From positions 45,340-109,339 of the forward strand of contig CAINHO010000033.1 of NCBI GenBank assembly GCA_903848935.1: a stretch of DNA of 64,000 nt, read 5' to 3'. The notes under the pieces were generated by a model that saw nothing but the letters and a program-made list of their open reading frames with translations, had not been told where the DNA came from and searched no databases. Position 1 is the stretch's first letter. Each line of letters begins with the position of its first letter. Position numbers and translations under genes: made by a program. Below are positions 43,451-52,815 of this stretch, in pieces. Origin of the DNA: an uncultured Pseudomonadota bacterium. GTDB taxonomy: Bacteria > Pseudomonadota > Gammaproteobacteria > Methylococcales > Methylomonadaceae.

Positions 43451-45961
43451 ATGCCATTTAGAATTTTTAAAACCAGTAAACCGAGCGCAACCATTACGAC
43501 TTTGCCGGATTTGGGCATGGACGAAGAACATATTGAAAACGATTTTAAGCGTTATTACGGGCATCGTTTAGGACGGGACGCGAGTTGCCGATCGCCACAT
43601 TATGCGTATGAAGCCTTGTCATTAGCGATTAGTGATCGTCTTGTCGAACGTTGGAAACGGACTTACACCACTTACAAAGAGCAAGATTGTCGTCGGGGCT
43701 GTTATTTATCGATGGAATTTTTGATGGGGCGGGCATTAAGCAACGCAATGTTGAATTTGGATCTTGATAAAGTTGTTGCCTCTGCCATGTACGATTTGGG
43801 TTTAGACCTTGAGGAATTGGTCGAAAGTGAACCTGATGCCGGTTTAGGCAATGGCGGTTTAGGACGTTTAGCCGCGTGCTTTATTGATAGTTGCGCGACT
43901 TTAAAATTGCCAGTTACAGGTTATGGATTGCGTTATGAATACGGTATGTTCTCGCAAGCGATTGTGAATGGCGAACAAGTTGAAAGACCGGATCATTGGT
44001 TGCGAAACGGAAACGTGTGGGAAATCGAACGCGCCGAATATGTGCAACGGGTGAAATTTGGTGGACGGACGGAAATTCGTACTGATGCAAATGGAAAGCC
44101 TCGCGTGAGTTGGGTGGATACGCACGATATTCTCGCCGTTCCGTTCGACACGCCCATTCCAGGTTATCAAAACGGCACAGTGAATACATTGCGTTTATGG
44201 AAAGCAACGGCAACGGAAGAATTCGATTTGCAAGAATTCAATGCGGGTGATTATGCTGAAGCCGTTGCTTCAAAAAATACCGCTGAAAATATCACGATGG
44301 TACTTTATCCAAATGACGCGAACGAAAATGGCAAAGCACTGCGTTTACGTCAGCAGTATTTGTTGGCATCGGCGAGTTTGCAAGACGTAATTGCAACGTG
44401 GGTCGGTCGTCATGGCAACAATTTTAAAGAATTCGCAGCCAAAAATTGTTTTCAACTGAATGACACGCATCCAAGTATTTCGGTAGCGGAGTTAATGCGC
44501 TTATTGATTGACGATTACTGTTTACCATGGAATGAAGCGTGGGCAATCACCAGCAGCACGATGGCGTACACGAATCACACGTTATTACCCGAAGCCTTAG
44601 AACGTTGGTCAGTCGGTTTATTCAAAGAATTATTGCCACGCTTGATGGAAATTATTTTTGAAATCAATATGCACTTCATGATGCAAGTTTCTGGACGCTG
44701 GCCAGGTGACAAAGATCGTTTAACACGGATGTCGATTATCGAAGAAGGCGAAGGCGGGCAATATGTGCGAATGGCATATTTAGCGATTGTTGGCAGTTAT
44801 TCAGTGAATGGTGTGGCGGAATTGCATTCGAAATTATTGCAACAAGGTTTGTTCCACGATTTCTACGAATTGTGGCCCAACAAATTTAACAACAAAACAA
44901 ATGGGGTCACGCCTCGTCGTTGGTTGGCGGCGTGTAATCCTGAACTCGCCAAATTGATTACTGAAACGATTGGTGATGGTTGGATTACCGACTTGTCGCA
45001 ATTGAAATTGTTGGAGCCTTATGCGGACGATAAAAAATTCCGCGACAAATGGGCGGCGTTAAAACAAAGCGCGAAACAAAAATTGATTGATTACAAAAAA
45101 CAAGAACATGACGTAGATTTTAACGTGAACGCGATGTTTGATGTTCAAGTTAAACGGATTCATGAATATAAACGTCAAATTCTAAACGTGTTACACGTCA
45201 TCCATTTGTATGATCGGATTAAACGGGGCGACACCGCGAATTGGACAGATCGTTGCGTGTTAATTGGTGGTAAAGCTGCGCCAGGATATTACATGGCAAA
45301 ACGCACCATCAAATTGATCAACAATGTGGGTCACGTCATTAACAACGATCCAGAAGTCGGCGGAAAATTGAAATTGGTTTTCTTACCGAATTATCGCGTT
45401 TCAGCGATGGAAAAAATTTGTCCAGGAGCGGATTTATCCGAACAAATCTCGACCGCTGGCAAAGAAGCGTCTGGCACGGGCAACATGAAATTCATGATGA
45501 ATGGCGCGTTGACCATTGGTACGTTAGACGGCGCGAATATCGAAATTCGTGAAGAAGCGGGCGAGGAAAATTTCTTCCTATTCGGTTTAACTGAAGAAGA
45601 AGTACAAGCCCTTAACGGCAATTACAATCCGCAATCGTACATTGACACAGATGAAGATTTGCAACGCACGATGCGTTTATTGGAATGTGGACATTTCAAC
45701 CAGTTTGAACCGAACATTTTTGACGACATTATCAATTCAATCAAAAGTCCAAACGATCCGTGGAAAACATTGGCGGATTTCCGAAGCTTTTTGGATGCAC
45801 AAGGGCGCGTTGAAGAGGCGTATCAAGATAAAGAACGTTGGACAAAAATGAGTATTTTGAATACGGCAGCAAGTGGGAAATTTTCAACGGATCGCACGAT
45901 TACCAATTACAACGATGAAATTTGGAAATTAACGCCGGTAAACATCGACAATAGTTTCTAA
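43451..45961 (+). CDS. glgP: Glycogen/starch phosphorylase
   Basis: Releases glucose-1-phosphate from alpha-1,4-glucans using pyridoxal phosphate. The 836-residue protein has the full family length and the PLP site EASGTGNMKFMMNGALTIGTLDGANIEI with the Schiff-base Lys in NMKF. Other hallmarks are GRLAACFIDS, NDTHPSISVAELMR, TNHTLLPEALE and VKRIHEYKRQ. The start is taken at the ATG at 43451; a GTG three codons earlier is possible. No other glycogen gene is adjacent. trmL follows after one base. Confidence 0.95.
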   Translation: MPFRIFKTSKPSATITTLPDLGMDEEHIENDFKRYYGHRLGRDASCRSPHYAYEALSLAISDRLVERWKRTYTTYKEQDCRRGCYLSMEFLMGRALSNAMLNLDLDKVVASAMYDLGLDLEELVESEPDAGLGNGGLGRLAACFIDSCATLKLPVTGYGLRYEYGMFSQAIVNGEQVERPDHWLRNGNVWEIERAEYVQRVKFGGRTEIRTDANGKPRVSWVDTHDILAVPFDTPIPGYQNGTVNTLRLWKATATEEFDLQEFNAGDYAEAVASKNTAENITMVLYPNDANENGKALRLRQQYLLASASLQDVIATWVGRHGNNFKEFAAKNCFQLNDTHPSISVAELMRLLIDDYCLPWNEAWAITSSTMAYTNHTLLPEALERWSVGLFKELLPRLMEIIFEINMHFMMQVSGRWPGDKDRLTRMSIIEEGEGGQYVRMAYLAIVGSYSVNGVAELHSKLLQQGLFHDFYELWPNKFNNKTNGVTPRRWLAACNPELAKLITETIGDGWITDLSQLKLLEPYADDKKFRDKWAALKQSAKQKLIDYKKQEHDVDFNVNAMFDVQVKRIHEYKRQILNVLHVIHLYDRIKRGDTANWTDRCVLIGGKAAPGYYMAKRTIKLINNVGHVINNDPEVGGKLKLVFLPNYRVSAMEKICPGADLSEQISTAGKEASGTGNMKFMMNGALTIGTLDGANIEIREEAGEENFFLFGLTEEEVQALNGNYNPQSYIDTDEDLQRTMRLLECGHFNQFEPNIFDDIINSIKSPNDPWKTLADFRSFLDAQGRVEEAYQDKERWTKMSILNTAASGKFSTDRTITNYNDEIWKLTPVNIDNSF

Positions 45962-45962
45962 T

Positions 45963-46430
45963 ATGTTTCATATCGTTCTCTTTGAGCCGGAAATTCCGGC
46001 AAATACGGGCAATATCATTCGTTTATGTGCAAATGCAGGGATGCACTTGCACTTAATCAAGCCGTTAGGGTTTGATTTGGATGATAAAAAATTGCGTCGC
46101 GCGGGTTTGGATTATCACGAATGGGTGTCGGTGCAGTTGCATGAATCGTTGCCTGATTTTTTCGCGAAAGTTCAACCAGCACGGATTTTTGCCCTGACGA
46201 CTAAAGGCAAAACCGTTTATAGTGACGTAGTTTTTGAAGCGGGCGATACGTTTTTGTTTGGCCCCGAAACACGCGGTTTACCGGAGGATGTTTTGCAAGA
46301 AATTGGTGAACGGTGTTTGCACTTACCGATGCAGCCCGAAAGTCGCAGTTTGAATTTGTCGAATACCGTGGCGATTGTGTTGTATGAAGCGTGGCGACAG
46401 ATAGGATTTGTGGGCGCAGGAACGAAGTGA
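45963..46430 (+). CDS. trmL: tRNA (cytidine/uridine-34 2'-O)-methyltransferase
   Basis: SPOUT methyltransferase of 155 residues that modifies the wobble base of tRNA-Leu isoacceptors. The knot motifs are clear: FEPEIPANTGNIIRLCANAG, FGPETRGLPEDVL and MQPESRSLNLSNTVAIVLYEAWRQ. It follows glgP closely and ends at a strong terminator. Confidence 0.94.
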   Translation: MFHIVLFEPEIPANTGNIIRLCANAGMHLHLIKPLGFDLDDKKLRRAGLDYHEWVSVQLHESLPDFFAKVQPARIFALTTKGKTVYSDVVFEAGDTFLFGPETRGLPEDVLQEIGERCLHLPMQPESRSLNLSNTVAIVLYEAWRQIGFVGAGTK

Positions 46431-46433
46431 AAT

Positions 46434-46467
46434 AAAAAAGGCGGACATGGTGTCCGCCTTTTTTTGT
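46434..46467. terminator. Bidirectional terminator between trmL and gpsA
   Basis: Perfect stem GGCGGACA / TGTCCGCC with a TGG loop (46440-46458), A-rich on the left and eight T residues on the right, between convergent genes. Confidence 0.92.
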
Positions 46468-46469
46468 AC

Positions 46470-47468
46470 TTAAGATTCCGCTTTTTGTTCGCGGGCTAAT
46501 AAGTTTTGCACCGCTTCACGCGGATCTAACCCTTCGTAAAGCACTTTGTAAGTTTGTTCGGTAATCGGCATTTCAATACCGAATTTTTGCGCTAACAAAT
46601 AGGTTTGTTTTGCCGCCGACACACCTTCGATTTCTTGACCGATTTCTTGTCTCGCTTCATCGCACGTTTTGCCTTGCCCTAACGCCAAACCGAAACGACG
46701 ATTGCGCGATTGATTGTCAGTACACGTCAAAAGTAAATCGCCCAAACCGGCTAATCCCATAAACGTATCGGGTTTACCGCCGAGTTGAATGCCCAAACGC
46801 ATGATTTCACTCATGCCGCGCGTAATCAACGCTGCTCGTGTATTTGCACCAAAACCCAAACCATCAGCAATGCCTGCGGCAATCGCCATCACGTTTTTCA
46901 CCGCGCCACCGACTTCCACACCAATCAAATCACTGTTGGTATACGCGCGAAAACGATCACTGTGCAGAATCGTCGCCAGTTGTGCAGCAAAATCTGAATG
47001 CGTTGACGCAATCGCAATCGCCGTCGGTAAATCTGCTGCGACTTCTTTCGCAAAACTCGGCCCTGAAACCAATGCGGCTGGGGTTTCGGAACCAAAAACT
47101 TCCGCCACAATTTCATGCAGCAAACCGCCGTTTTCTTTGTTAAAACCTTTCGTTGCCCAGGCAATTTTCACGTTTTCGGAAACCAACGGTTTTAACTTTT
47201 GCAACGTGTCTTTGAAAGCGTGTGAGGGAACGGATACCAAAATCAAATCACTAAACGCCGCAACTTCCGCTAAATCCGAAGTCAGCGTCAAATTGTCGTT
47301 GAATGGCAAATTTGGCAAATAACGGCGATTTTCACGGTCGTGTTTCAGCGTTTCGATATGCGCGGGATTGTGTCCCCACAATAGCGTTTGGCAACCGTTT
47401 CGAGCTGCCAACATGGCTAATGCCGTTCCCCAAGACCCTGCGCCAAGTACCGCTATTTTCTGCGTCAT
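46470..47468 (-). CDS. gpsA: Glycerol-3-phosphate dehydrogenase [NAD(P)+]
   Basis: Makes sn-glycerol-3-phosphate for phospholipid synthesis. The start at 47468 gives 332 residues beginning MTQKIAVLGAGSWGTALAML; an upstream in-frame ATG at 47540 lies inside secB and adds an unrelated basic stretch. Seen: the dinucleotide loop GAGSWGTALA, the substrate region VGGAVKNVMAIAAGIADGLGFG and GLAGLGDLLLTC. It follows secB by four bases. Confidence 0.95.
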   Translation of the reverse strand: MTQKIAVLGAGSWGTALAMLAARNGCQTLLWGHNPAHIETLKHDRENRRYLPNLPFNDNLTLTSDLAEVAAFSDLILVSVPSHAFKDTLQKLKPLVSENVKIAWATKGFNKENGGLLHEIVAEVFGSETPAALVSGPSFAKEVAADLPTAIAIASTHSDFAAQLATILHSDRFRAYTNSDLIGVEVGGAVKNVMAIAAGIADGLGFGANTRAALITRGMSEIMRLGIQLGGKPDTFMGLAGLGDLLLTCTDNQSRNRRFGLALGQGKTCDEARQEIGQEIEGVSAAKQTYLLAQKFGIEMPITEQTYKVLYEGLDPREAVQNLLAREQKAES

Positions 47469-47472
47469 TATC

Positions 47473-47940
47473 TTAGTTAATCGCGTCAGAACTAGGCGCG
47501 TTGCCGGCTTGTTCTTGTTGCGCTTGCGCGTGTTGAGCATAAAGTGCGTCGAAATTCACGGGCGCAAGAATGAATTGTGGGAAACCACCTTTTGCCACTA
47601 AATCTGAAACGACTTCGCGTGCATACGGGAACAAAATGTTCGGGCAGAAACTTCCAACCATACCGCCCATTTCTTGTTCGTTGAAACCACTTAACACGAA
47701 AATACCCGCTTGAGTGACTTCCACTAAATACGCCACGACTTCGCCGCTTTTTACCGTGATGGTTAATTTAATTGCTACTTCAGCGAGGTTTTCATCGAGC
47801 TGTTGCACGTTGGTTGCCAAGTTGAAATCCACATTGGGATTCCAGGTATCGACGAAAACTTGCGGTGAATTTGGCGTTTCAAACGAAATATCTTTCGTGT
47901 AAATTTTTTGGATTGCGAATTGTTTTTCTTGTTCAGCCAT
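47473..47940 (-). CDS. secB: Protein-export chaperone SecB
   Basis: Cytoplasmic tetrameric chaperone that keeps preproteins unfolded for SecA. The 155-residue protein shows QKIYTKDISFETPNSPQVF, the client-groove region and LFPYAREVVSDLVAKGGFPQFILAPVNFDALYAQ, characteristic of SecB. Gene order rhodanese-secB-gpsA is common in gammaproteobacteria, but the grxC glutaredoxin gene usually between rhodanese and secB is absent. Confidence 0.96.
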   Translation of the reverse strand: MAEQEKQFAIQKIYTKDISFETPNSPQVFVDTWNPNVDFNLATNVQQLDENLAEVAIKLTITVKSGEVVAYLVEVTQAGIFVLSGFNEQEMGGMVGSFCPNILFPYAREVVSDLVAKGGFPQFILAPVNFDALYAQHAQAQQEQAGNAPSSDAIN

Positions 47941-47987
47941 GATGTTTCTCTCTATAAAGTGAAGGTTGTGGAAAAAGTAAAAGGTTT

Positions 47988-48443
47988 TTAATTGGATTTA
48001 GCAATCCGATTTTTGCTGGTGATTTTAATCGGCAATTTGTATTCATCCTGCCACGCATTCATGCCGCCAGTCAGAATTAACACATTTTCAAAGCCCGATT
48101 TGGTCAATAATTTTGCCGCCGCTGCCGCACGAGTGCCAGTTTGGCAAGTAATCAACAACAGGTTTTTTTTGTATTGGTGCAGACTGGGCAATTGTTCAGC
48201 GAGTTTGCTCAACGGTGCATTCACGGCATTTTCAATGTGACCTTGAATAAAATCGGGAGCTTCACGGACATCAATTACAACGGTTTTTTCGTCGTCTATT
48301 TTCTGAACCGCTAGCATCGGTGAAATTGAATCAAAGCGTTTAAACGCGGTATCAAAAAATTCTTGAATGAGTAAAAACGTCACGACCGCCAATGCGAGTG
48401 ACAAAAGGTAATGGTTTAAAATAAATTCGAGGTAACGATCCAT
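47988..48443 (-). CDS. Membrane-anchored rhodanese-domain protein
   Basis: Protein of 151 residues with one N-terminal membrane helix (YLLSLALAVVTFLLIQEFF) and a rhodanese domain carrying the active-site Cys in TCQTGTRA (CxxGxR loop) and VVIDVREAPDFIQGHIENAVNAPL. It probably handles sulfane sulfur at the membrane. The start at 48443 (MDRYLEFILNH) is chosen; the frame stays open for 15 codons upstream. Confidence 0.88.
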   Translation of the reverse strand: MDRYLEFILNHYLLSLALAVVTFLLIQEFFDTAFKRFDSISPMLAVQKIDDEKTVVIDVREAPDFIQGHIENAVNAPLSKLAEQLPSLHQYKKNLLLITCQTGTRAAAAAKLLTKSGFENVLILTGGMNAWQDEYKLPIKITSKNRIAKSN

Positions 48444-48534
48444 GAGTATGTTTTCTGCAAAGTAAATAAAAAGAACAGGCAAAATCATACCCTATTTTGG
48501 GCTATTGCGGGGGTTTTCAATGGAGCAGTTGTTA

Positions 48535-49167
48535 TCAAAACAAAACTGGGTATCCACTGCAAACTGTTCGATACCCTGCAAAAATTGCCAACAAGATGAA
48601 AAACGTACCGCTGATTTTATGCAGCCAAACCAACGACAATTTTTGCAACACCGTTCGACCGGCGAGACAGCCCAAAATCGACGTAAATGCTAATCCCATT
48701 GTTGATCCAATCCAAACAGCTAACGGGATTTGCGTGCTGCTCAATGCAACGACGGCTAATTGCGTTTTATCGCCAAACTCCGCCACCGCAATCAATAAAA
48801 ATGTGGTGAAAAAAATGCTGTGACTGCTTTTCTCAATCAATGTTTCGTCATCATCATTGCCATTAGCGCGTAATGCGTGAATGCCAAACACTAAAAATAG
48901 TACCGCCACCGTGCCTGAAACCACATAATCCGGCAACCAATTTGCAATCGCCACGCCAAACACGACGGCTAACGTATTCAAAAAAGCAAAAGCCGCCACT
49001 GCGCCCAAAATCACAGGCATAGCACGATGACGGGCGGCTAACGTCATACAAACGAGCTGACTTTTATCGCCCATTTCAGCTGCCGTAATTAACACAAAAC
49101 TCGTCAACGTCGGCGCAGAGAGTTCTTGGAAATTGACGTTTTCAAACAAACTTCGTAAAGCATCCAT
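48535..49167 (-). CDS. GDT1/UPF0016-family cation (manganese) exporter
   Basis: Inner-membrane protein of 210 residues with two E-x-G-D-[KR]-[ST] motifs (AAEMGDKSQLVCM and VAEFGDKTQLAVV) in pseudo-symmetric helix groups, diagnostic of the UPF0016/TMEM165/GDT1 family. Bacterial members such as MneA export Mn2+. It begins three bases after the ZIP gene stop, so an importer-like and an exporter-like metal transporter are transcribed together. Confidence 0.88.
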   Translation of the reverse strand: MDALRSLFENVNFQELSAPTLTSFVLITAAEMGDKSQLVCMTLAARHRAMPVILGAVAAFAFLNTLAVVFGVAIANWLPDYVVSGTVAVLFLVFGIHALRANGNDDDETLIEKSSHSIFFTTFLLIAVAEFGDKTQLAVVALSSTQIPLAVWIGSTMGLAFTSILGCLAGRTVLQKLSLVWLHKISGTFFILLAIFAGYRTVCSGYPVLF

Positions 49168-49170
49168 TTT

Positions 49171-50121
49171 TTAGCTGAGCAAATTATCAAGCATCATCAT
49201 CACGATAAATCCGCCCATCAACGCAAACGTGGCATGACGTGAACGTCCTTTTGAATGCGTTTCAGGAATAATTTCTTCACTAATCACAAACAACATCGCA
49301 CCTGCTGCAAAACCCATTGCAATTGGTAACAACGGTTGAAATACCGTCACCATCGTAATGCCGAGTAAACCACCCACAGGTTCAACTAAACCAGTCAGCG
49401 TTGCAATACCAACCGCTTTCCATTTGTTATATCCCAAACCCACGAGTGGTATAGCGACGGCTAAACCTTCGGGCATATTTTGCAACGCAATCGCCACGGT
49501 TAATGCTAATCCGTTTTGCACTTCGCCCGACCCAAAACTCACGCCTACTGCCATGCCTTCTGGAAAGTTGTGAATCGTAATGGCAATAATAAACAGCCAA
49601 ATTTTATTCAATGAACGAAGTTGTGCATCGGATAACGTATCGAAATGAACGTGTGGCAATTGTTTATCCGCAAAATGCAGGAAAAATGCGCCAATCATCA
49701 TGCCAGCCGAAACGATATAAATACCCTTCCCTGCCCACATCGTATTGCCATAAGCTAAACCTGGAACAAGTAACGAAAACGCGGTTGCTGCCAGCATAAC
49801 ACCTGCTGCACCACCGAGTAGTGTGTTGAATAAATCGTCAGAAATCTTTTTAAACCAAAGTACCGGCAACGCGCCCACACCGGTGGCTAATCCCGCAAAA
49901 ATACTCGCCAAAAAACCAATGACAACAATCGAACCGAAGGCTAAATATAACGTGCCAAACACAATAATTTGGCTTACTAAAAATAACCCCGCCCACGTTG
50001 AATAACGTTGCAACGGTGGCAAGGCTTGCACTTGTTGATATTTGGGGCAATTTTGAATTTTAGTCAGCGTGGTTTCAGAATACGATTGAAGTTTGGTGAA
50101 AATAGTTGTGGTCGTAGACAT
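49171..50121 (-). CDS. ZIP-family metal transporter (COG0428 type)
   Basis: Inner-membrane transporter of 316 residues with an N-terminal hydrophilic extension, then about eight helices. Metal-site motifs are IHNFPEGMAVGVSFGSG and LQNMPEGLAVAIPL, with the closing EEIIPETHSKG. This is the ZIP subgroup linked to zinc or other divalent metals. It is a second, divergent ZIP protein in the window (compare 27204-28046) and heads a pair with the GDT1-type exporter. Confidence 0.9.
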   Translation of the reverse strand: MSTTTTIFTKLQSYSETTLTKIQNCPKYQQVQALPPLQRYSTWAGLFLVSQIIVFGTLYLAFGSIVVIGFLASIFAGLATGVGALPVLWFKKISDDLFNTLLGGAAGVMLAATAFSLLVPGLAYGNTMWAGKGIYIVSAGMMIGAFFLHFADKQLPHVHFDTLSDAQLRSLNKIWLFIIAITIHNFPEGMAVGVSFGSGEVQNGLALTVAIALQNMPEGLAVAIPLVGLGYNKWKAVGIATLTGLVEPVGGLLGITMVTVFQPLLPIAMGFAAGAMLFVISEEIIPETHSKGRSRHATFALMGGFIVMMMLDNLLS

Positions 50122-50255
50122 GGATTTTCCTTTTAAAAATTTGAATAAAACGACAGCATCAGTGCCATTTTATAGCGGTCAGTATGAAAGCACGCAAACT
50201 ATGATGTCATCACCACCGCATATAAATTGAAAGCAACTCATGCCAAATAGATAAA

Positions 50256-52133
50256 CTACTGCGTGGCTGGCGTATTTGGCATTTTAATTTCAACATCCGC
50301 CTTTTCTTCTAGCGTGTTAATTAGTGCATTAAATTCGCTGTCACCAATCGCCTTAGTAATGTTTTTCTTTGCCATTTCAATCCGTTTTTTATCTTCTTCG
50401 CTCATAATACCGTCGTGAACTTTCGACAAACTTACCACAACCTGTTCGTGCGATGGCAACGCGACTGTCAAAATCGTGGCTTTATCCGCAACCGGTTTTG
50501 CTGCTTTGAAAATTGCGTCGTTTAACATCACATTAAAATCTTTTTTCATGCGTGTTAAACCAACCATTTTCTGTACTGGCAATTTGTAATCCTCTGCCAC
50601 TTTCGCCAAATTCTCTCCCGCCAACAATTTTGTTTTCATAGCTTTCGCGGTTTCAATCACTTTTTGCTGGGCTTGTTCCGCTTGCACCGCTTTAATCACG
50701 TCCGTTTTCACATCGGCTAACGGTTTATTTTCAGCCGCTTTGTGTTCTGCCAAACGTAAAACCACTAAACGGTCATTACTTACCTCAATCGGCGTACTGT
50801 TCGCGCCTTGTAACACTTCGTCACTAAACGCTACACCGCGAATTTTCTCGTCTGCCGCAATACCTTCGCCTTGTGTTTTAGTAAACAAGCCGGTTTTTTT
50901 AATCGTTAAATGAAGCTGATTTGCGGCAGCTTGTAGATTATCCGAATTTTGATAACTGATTTCAGTCAACGATTCGCCTTGTTGGTAAAACAAATTTTCA
51001 GCTTGCGCTTTTTGATAAGCTTTCGTAACTTCGGTTTTAACACTGGCGAAAGGTTTGGTTTCGGCTGGCGTTAATTCGGTAACTTTAACTAAATGATAGC
51101 CAAACTGTGATTTGACAGGGACAGACACTTCACCTTGTTTTAGCGCGGTTGCAGCGGCATCAAAATCTTTTTCCATTACGCCAGCACTGAATAAACCTAA
51201 ATCACCGCCATTTTTACCGGTCAATTTATCATCTGATAATTCGCCTGCAACTGCCGAAAAATCTTTATTAGCTAAAGCAACTTTTGCTTGATTGGCTTTT
51301 TCCAACGCTGTTTTTTCGTCTTGTTTATCGTTGATTTCAAACAGAATATGACTGATTTTACGACGTTCAGGTGTACTATATTGCGCCGATTGCTCATCGT
51401 AAAAAGCTTTCACTTTTTCGTCCGTGACTTCAATGGTTTTTGCCAAATCTTCCAATGATAATTCAATATATTCCACCGACATTTGTTCGGGCAGCTGATA
51501 TTGCGTTTGATGCGCTTGATAATAAAGGTTAATTGCGTCGTCGCTAGGTATTTCGGTTGAAGCTGTAACAGGAATCGTAACGTATTCAACATCGCGTTGT
51601 TGATTTTGAATTTTGAAAACGCGCTCTATATCGTAGGGTGTGGCGAAACTGCTATTTAAAATACTTTGTTGAAATTGCTCCATAACCAGCGCGTTTTTAA
51701 TTTGCGCGACAAATTCAGGTGAAGCCATGCGTTGCGACGAAAGTAATTGTTTATATTTGGCTTCGTCGAATTTACCATCGGTCTGAAAATAAGGCAGCGT
51801 GTAAACGAAATCACGAATCGCATCATCGGTAATCGTTAAGCCTTTTTGATGGACATATTGCAACAACACTTCGTCTTTGATGAGTTTGCTCAAAGACTGG
51901 GATTTGATATTTTGTTCGTCAGCGGCTATTCCGCCTAAACTTTGTTGATATTTTTCGTAGGCTTTGTTGACATCGCGTTGATAAAAATCTTTTTTGCCTA
52001 CGGACGCAATTGGAGCTTCTTGTCCGTCGTTGATGTAATTATTGATTCCCCATAGGACAAATGGGACGCAAATGACGGTCAGAATAACGCCTGCAAAAGC
52101 ACCTTGGGATTTTTCTCTAATTTTTGTCAGCAT
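50256..52133 (-). CDS. ppiD: Periplasmic folding chaperone/PPIase PpiD (SurA_N-type)
   Basis: Inner-membrane-anchored periplasmic chaperone (625 residues) at the Sec exit. An N-terminal helix (AGVILTVICVPFVLWGINNYI), a SurA-like chaperone region, a parvulin domain (about 265-360, RRKISHILFEINDKQDEKTA ... GGDLGLFSAGVM) and a C-terminal chaperone region are seen. GAGG eight bases before the ATG at 52133 supports that start over the GTG at 52142. It lies downstream of hupB as in E. coli, with two tRNA genes between. Confidence 0.92.
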   Translation of the reverse strand: MLTKIREKSQGAFAGVILTVICVPFVLWGINNYINDGQEAPIASVGKKDFYQRDVNKAYEKYQQSLGGIAADEQNIKSQSLSKLIKDEVLLQYVHQKGLTITDDAIRDFVYTLPYFQTDGKFDEAKYKQLLSSQRMASPEFVAQIKNALVMEQFQQSILNSSFATPYDIERVFKIQNQQRDVEYVTIPVTASTEIPSDDAINLYYQAHQTQYQLPEQMSVEYIELSLEDLAKTIEVTDEKVKAFYDEQSAQYSTPERRKISHILFEINDKQDEKTALEKANQAKVALANKDFSAVAGELSDDKLTGKNGGDLGLFSAGVMEKDFDAAATALKQGEVSVPVKSQFGYHLVKVTELTPAETKPFASVKTEVTKAYQKAQAENLFYQQGESLTEISYQNSDNLQAAANQLHLTIKKTGLFTKTQGEGIAADEKIRGVAFSDEVLQGANSTPIEVSNDRLVVLRLAEHKAAENKPLADVKTDVIKAVQAEQAQQKVIETAKAMKTKLLAGENLAKVAEDYKLPVQKMVGLTRMKKDFNVMLNDAIFKAAKPVADKATILTVALPSHEQVVVSLSKVHDGIMSEEDKKRIEMAKKNITKAIGDSEFNALINTLEEKADVEIKMPNTPATQ

Positions 52134-52170
52134 AAATAGCACCTCAAGAAATCATTATGAATAAGCAAAA

Positions 52171-52203
52171 AAAAACCTCGAACCCAAAGGTTCGAGGTTT
52201 TTT
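52171..52203 (-). terminator. Terminator after the tRNA-Val/tRNA-Asp pair
   Basis: Perfect 11-base stem AACCTCGAACC / GGTTCGAGGTT with a CAAA loop, flanked by A and T runs on both sides. It follows tRNA-Asp on the minus strand and precedes ppiD. Confidence 0.88.
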
Positions 52204-52209
52204 AAGTAT

Positions 52210-52286
52210 TGGCGGAGCGGACGGGACTCGAACCCGCGACCACCGGCGTGACAGGCCGGTATTCTAACCAACTGAACTACCGCTCC
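52210..52286 (-). tRNA. tRNA-Asp (GTC)
   Basis: Seventy-seven bases with encoded CCA; acceptor GGAGCGG / CCGCTCC, anticodon loop CTGTCAC giving GTC, and GGTTCGAGTCC T-arm. All four arms pair. Confidence 0.96.
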
Positions 52287-52293
52287 AAAGTCG

Positions 52294-52369
52294 TGGTGGG
52301 TGCTGAGGGGTTCGAACCCCCGACCCTCGCCTTGTAAGGGCGATGCTCTACCAGCTGAGCTAAGCACCC
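52294..52369 (-). tRNA. tRNA-Val (TAC)
   Basis: Seventy-six bases with encoded CCA; acceptor GGGTGCT / AGCACCC, anticodon loop CTTACAA giving TAC, T-loop TTCGAAC. Seven bases separate it from tRNA-Asp, so the two are co-transcribed. Confidence 0.96.
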
Positions 52370-52381
52370 GACTTGATTTGG

Positions 52382-52654
52382 CTAGTTTACAGCATCTTTT
52401 AACGATTTACCAGCTTTAAATGTAGGGGTTTTTGCAGCTTTAATGGTAATTTCCTCTCCAGACTGCGGATTGCGTCCCTTACGCTCTGCTCTTTCCTTCA
52501 CGGAATAGGTGCCAAAACCAACTAAAGCAACCGCATCGCCTGCGCTTAATGCTTTTGTAACTGCAGCAATGAAACCATCTAAAGCGCGTCCTGCATCAGC
52601 TTTAGTCAAATTAGCAGATTCTGCCATTGCACTGATCAATTCCGATTTATTCAT
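52382..52654 (-). CDS. hupB: DNA-binding protein HU-beta
   Basis: Histone-like DNA-bending protein of 90 residues: [29 protein letters not shown], the flexible DNA-binding arm [24 protein letters not shown] and the C-terminal [12 protein letters not shown]. It lies downstream of lon, as in other gammaproteobacteria, and has its own promoter. Confidence 0.96.
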   Translation of the reverse strand: MNKSELISAMAESANLTKADAGRALDGFIAAVTKALSAGDAVALVGFGTYSVKERAERKGRNPQSGEEITIKAAKTPTFKAGKSLKDAVN

Positions 52655-52740
52655 TATTTTCCCCTAAGAAAGTTATTTTTAAATTTATAGTTAGCAAAAT
52701 GCCGTGTTCATTCGTTTCCACATCGCTTGAAACGCTCGTA

Positions 52741-52769
52741 TTTATATCAACGCCCTTAGATAGTGTCAA
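52741..52769 (-). promoter_or_regulatory. Sigma-70 promoter of hupB
   Basis: On the minus strand TTGACA, 17 bases, TATAAA: a consensus -35, ideal spacing and good -10, about 80 bases upstream of the hupB start. Confidence 0.8.
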
Positions 52770-52815
52770 GCAATAAACCGTTACAGACTTTGAATTCTGT
52801 GGCTTGCACGGCTTT

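Noticed and set aside
46789..47322. Open frame of 177 codons on the plus strand
   Set aside because: It is antisense to gpsA, a clear family member; the reading reflects codon bias of the opposite strand.
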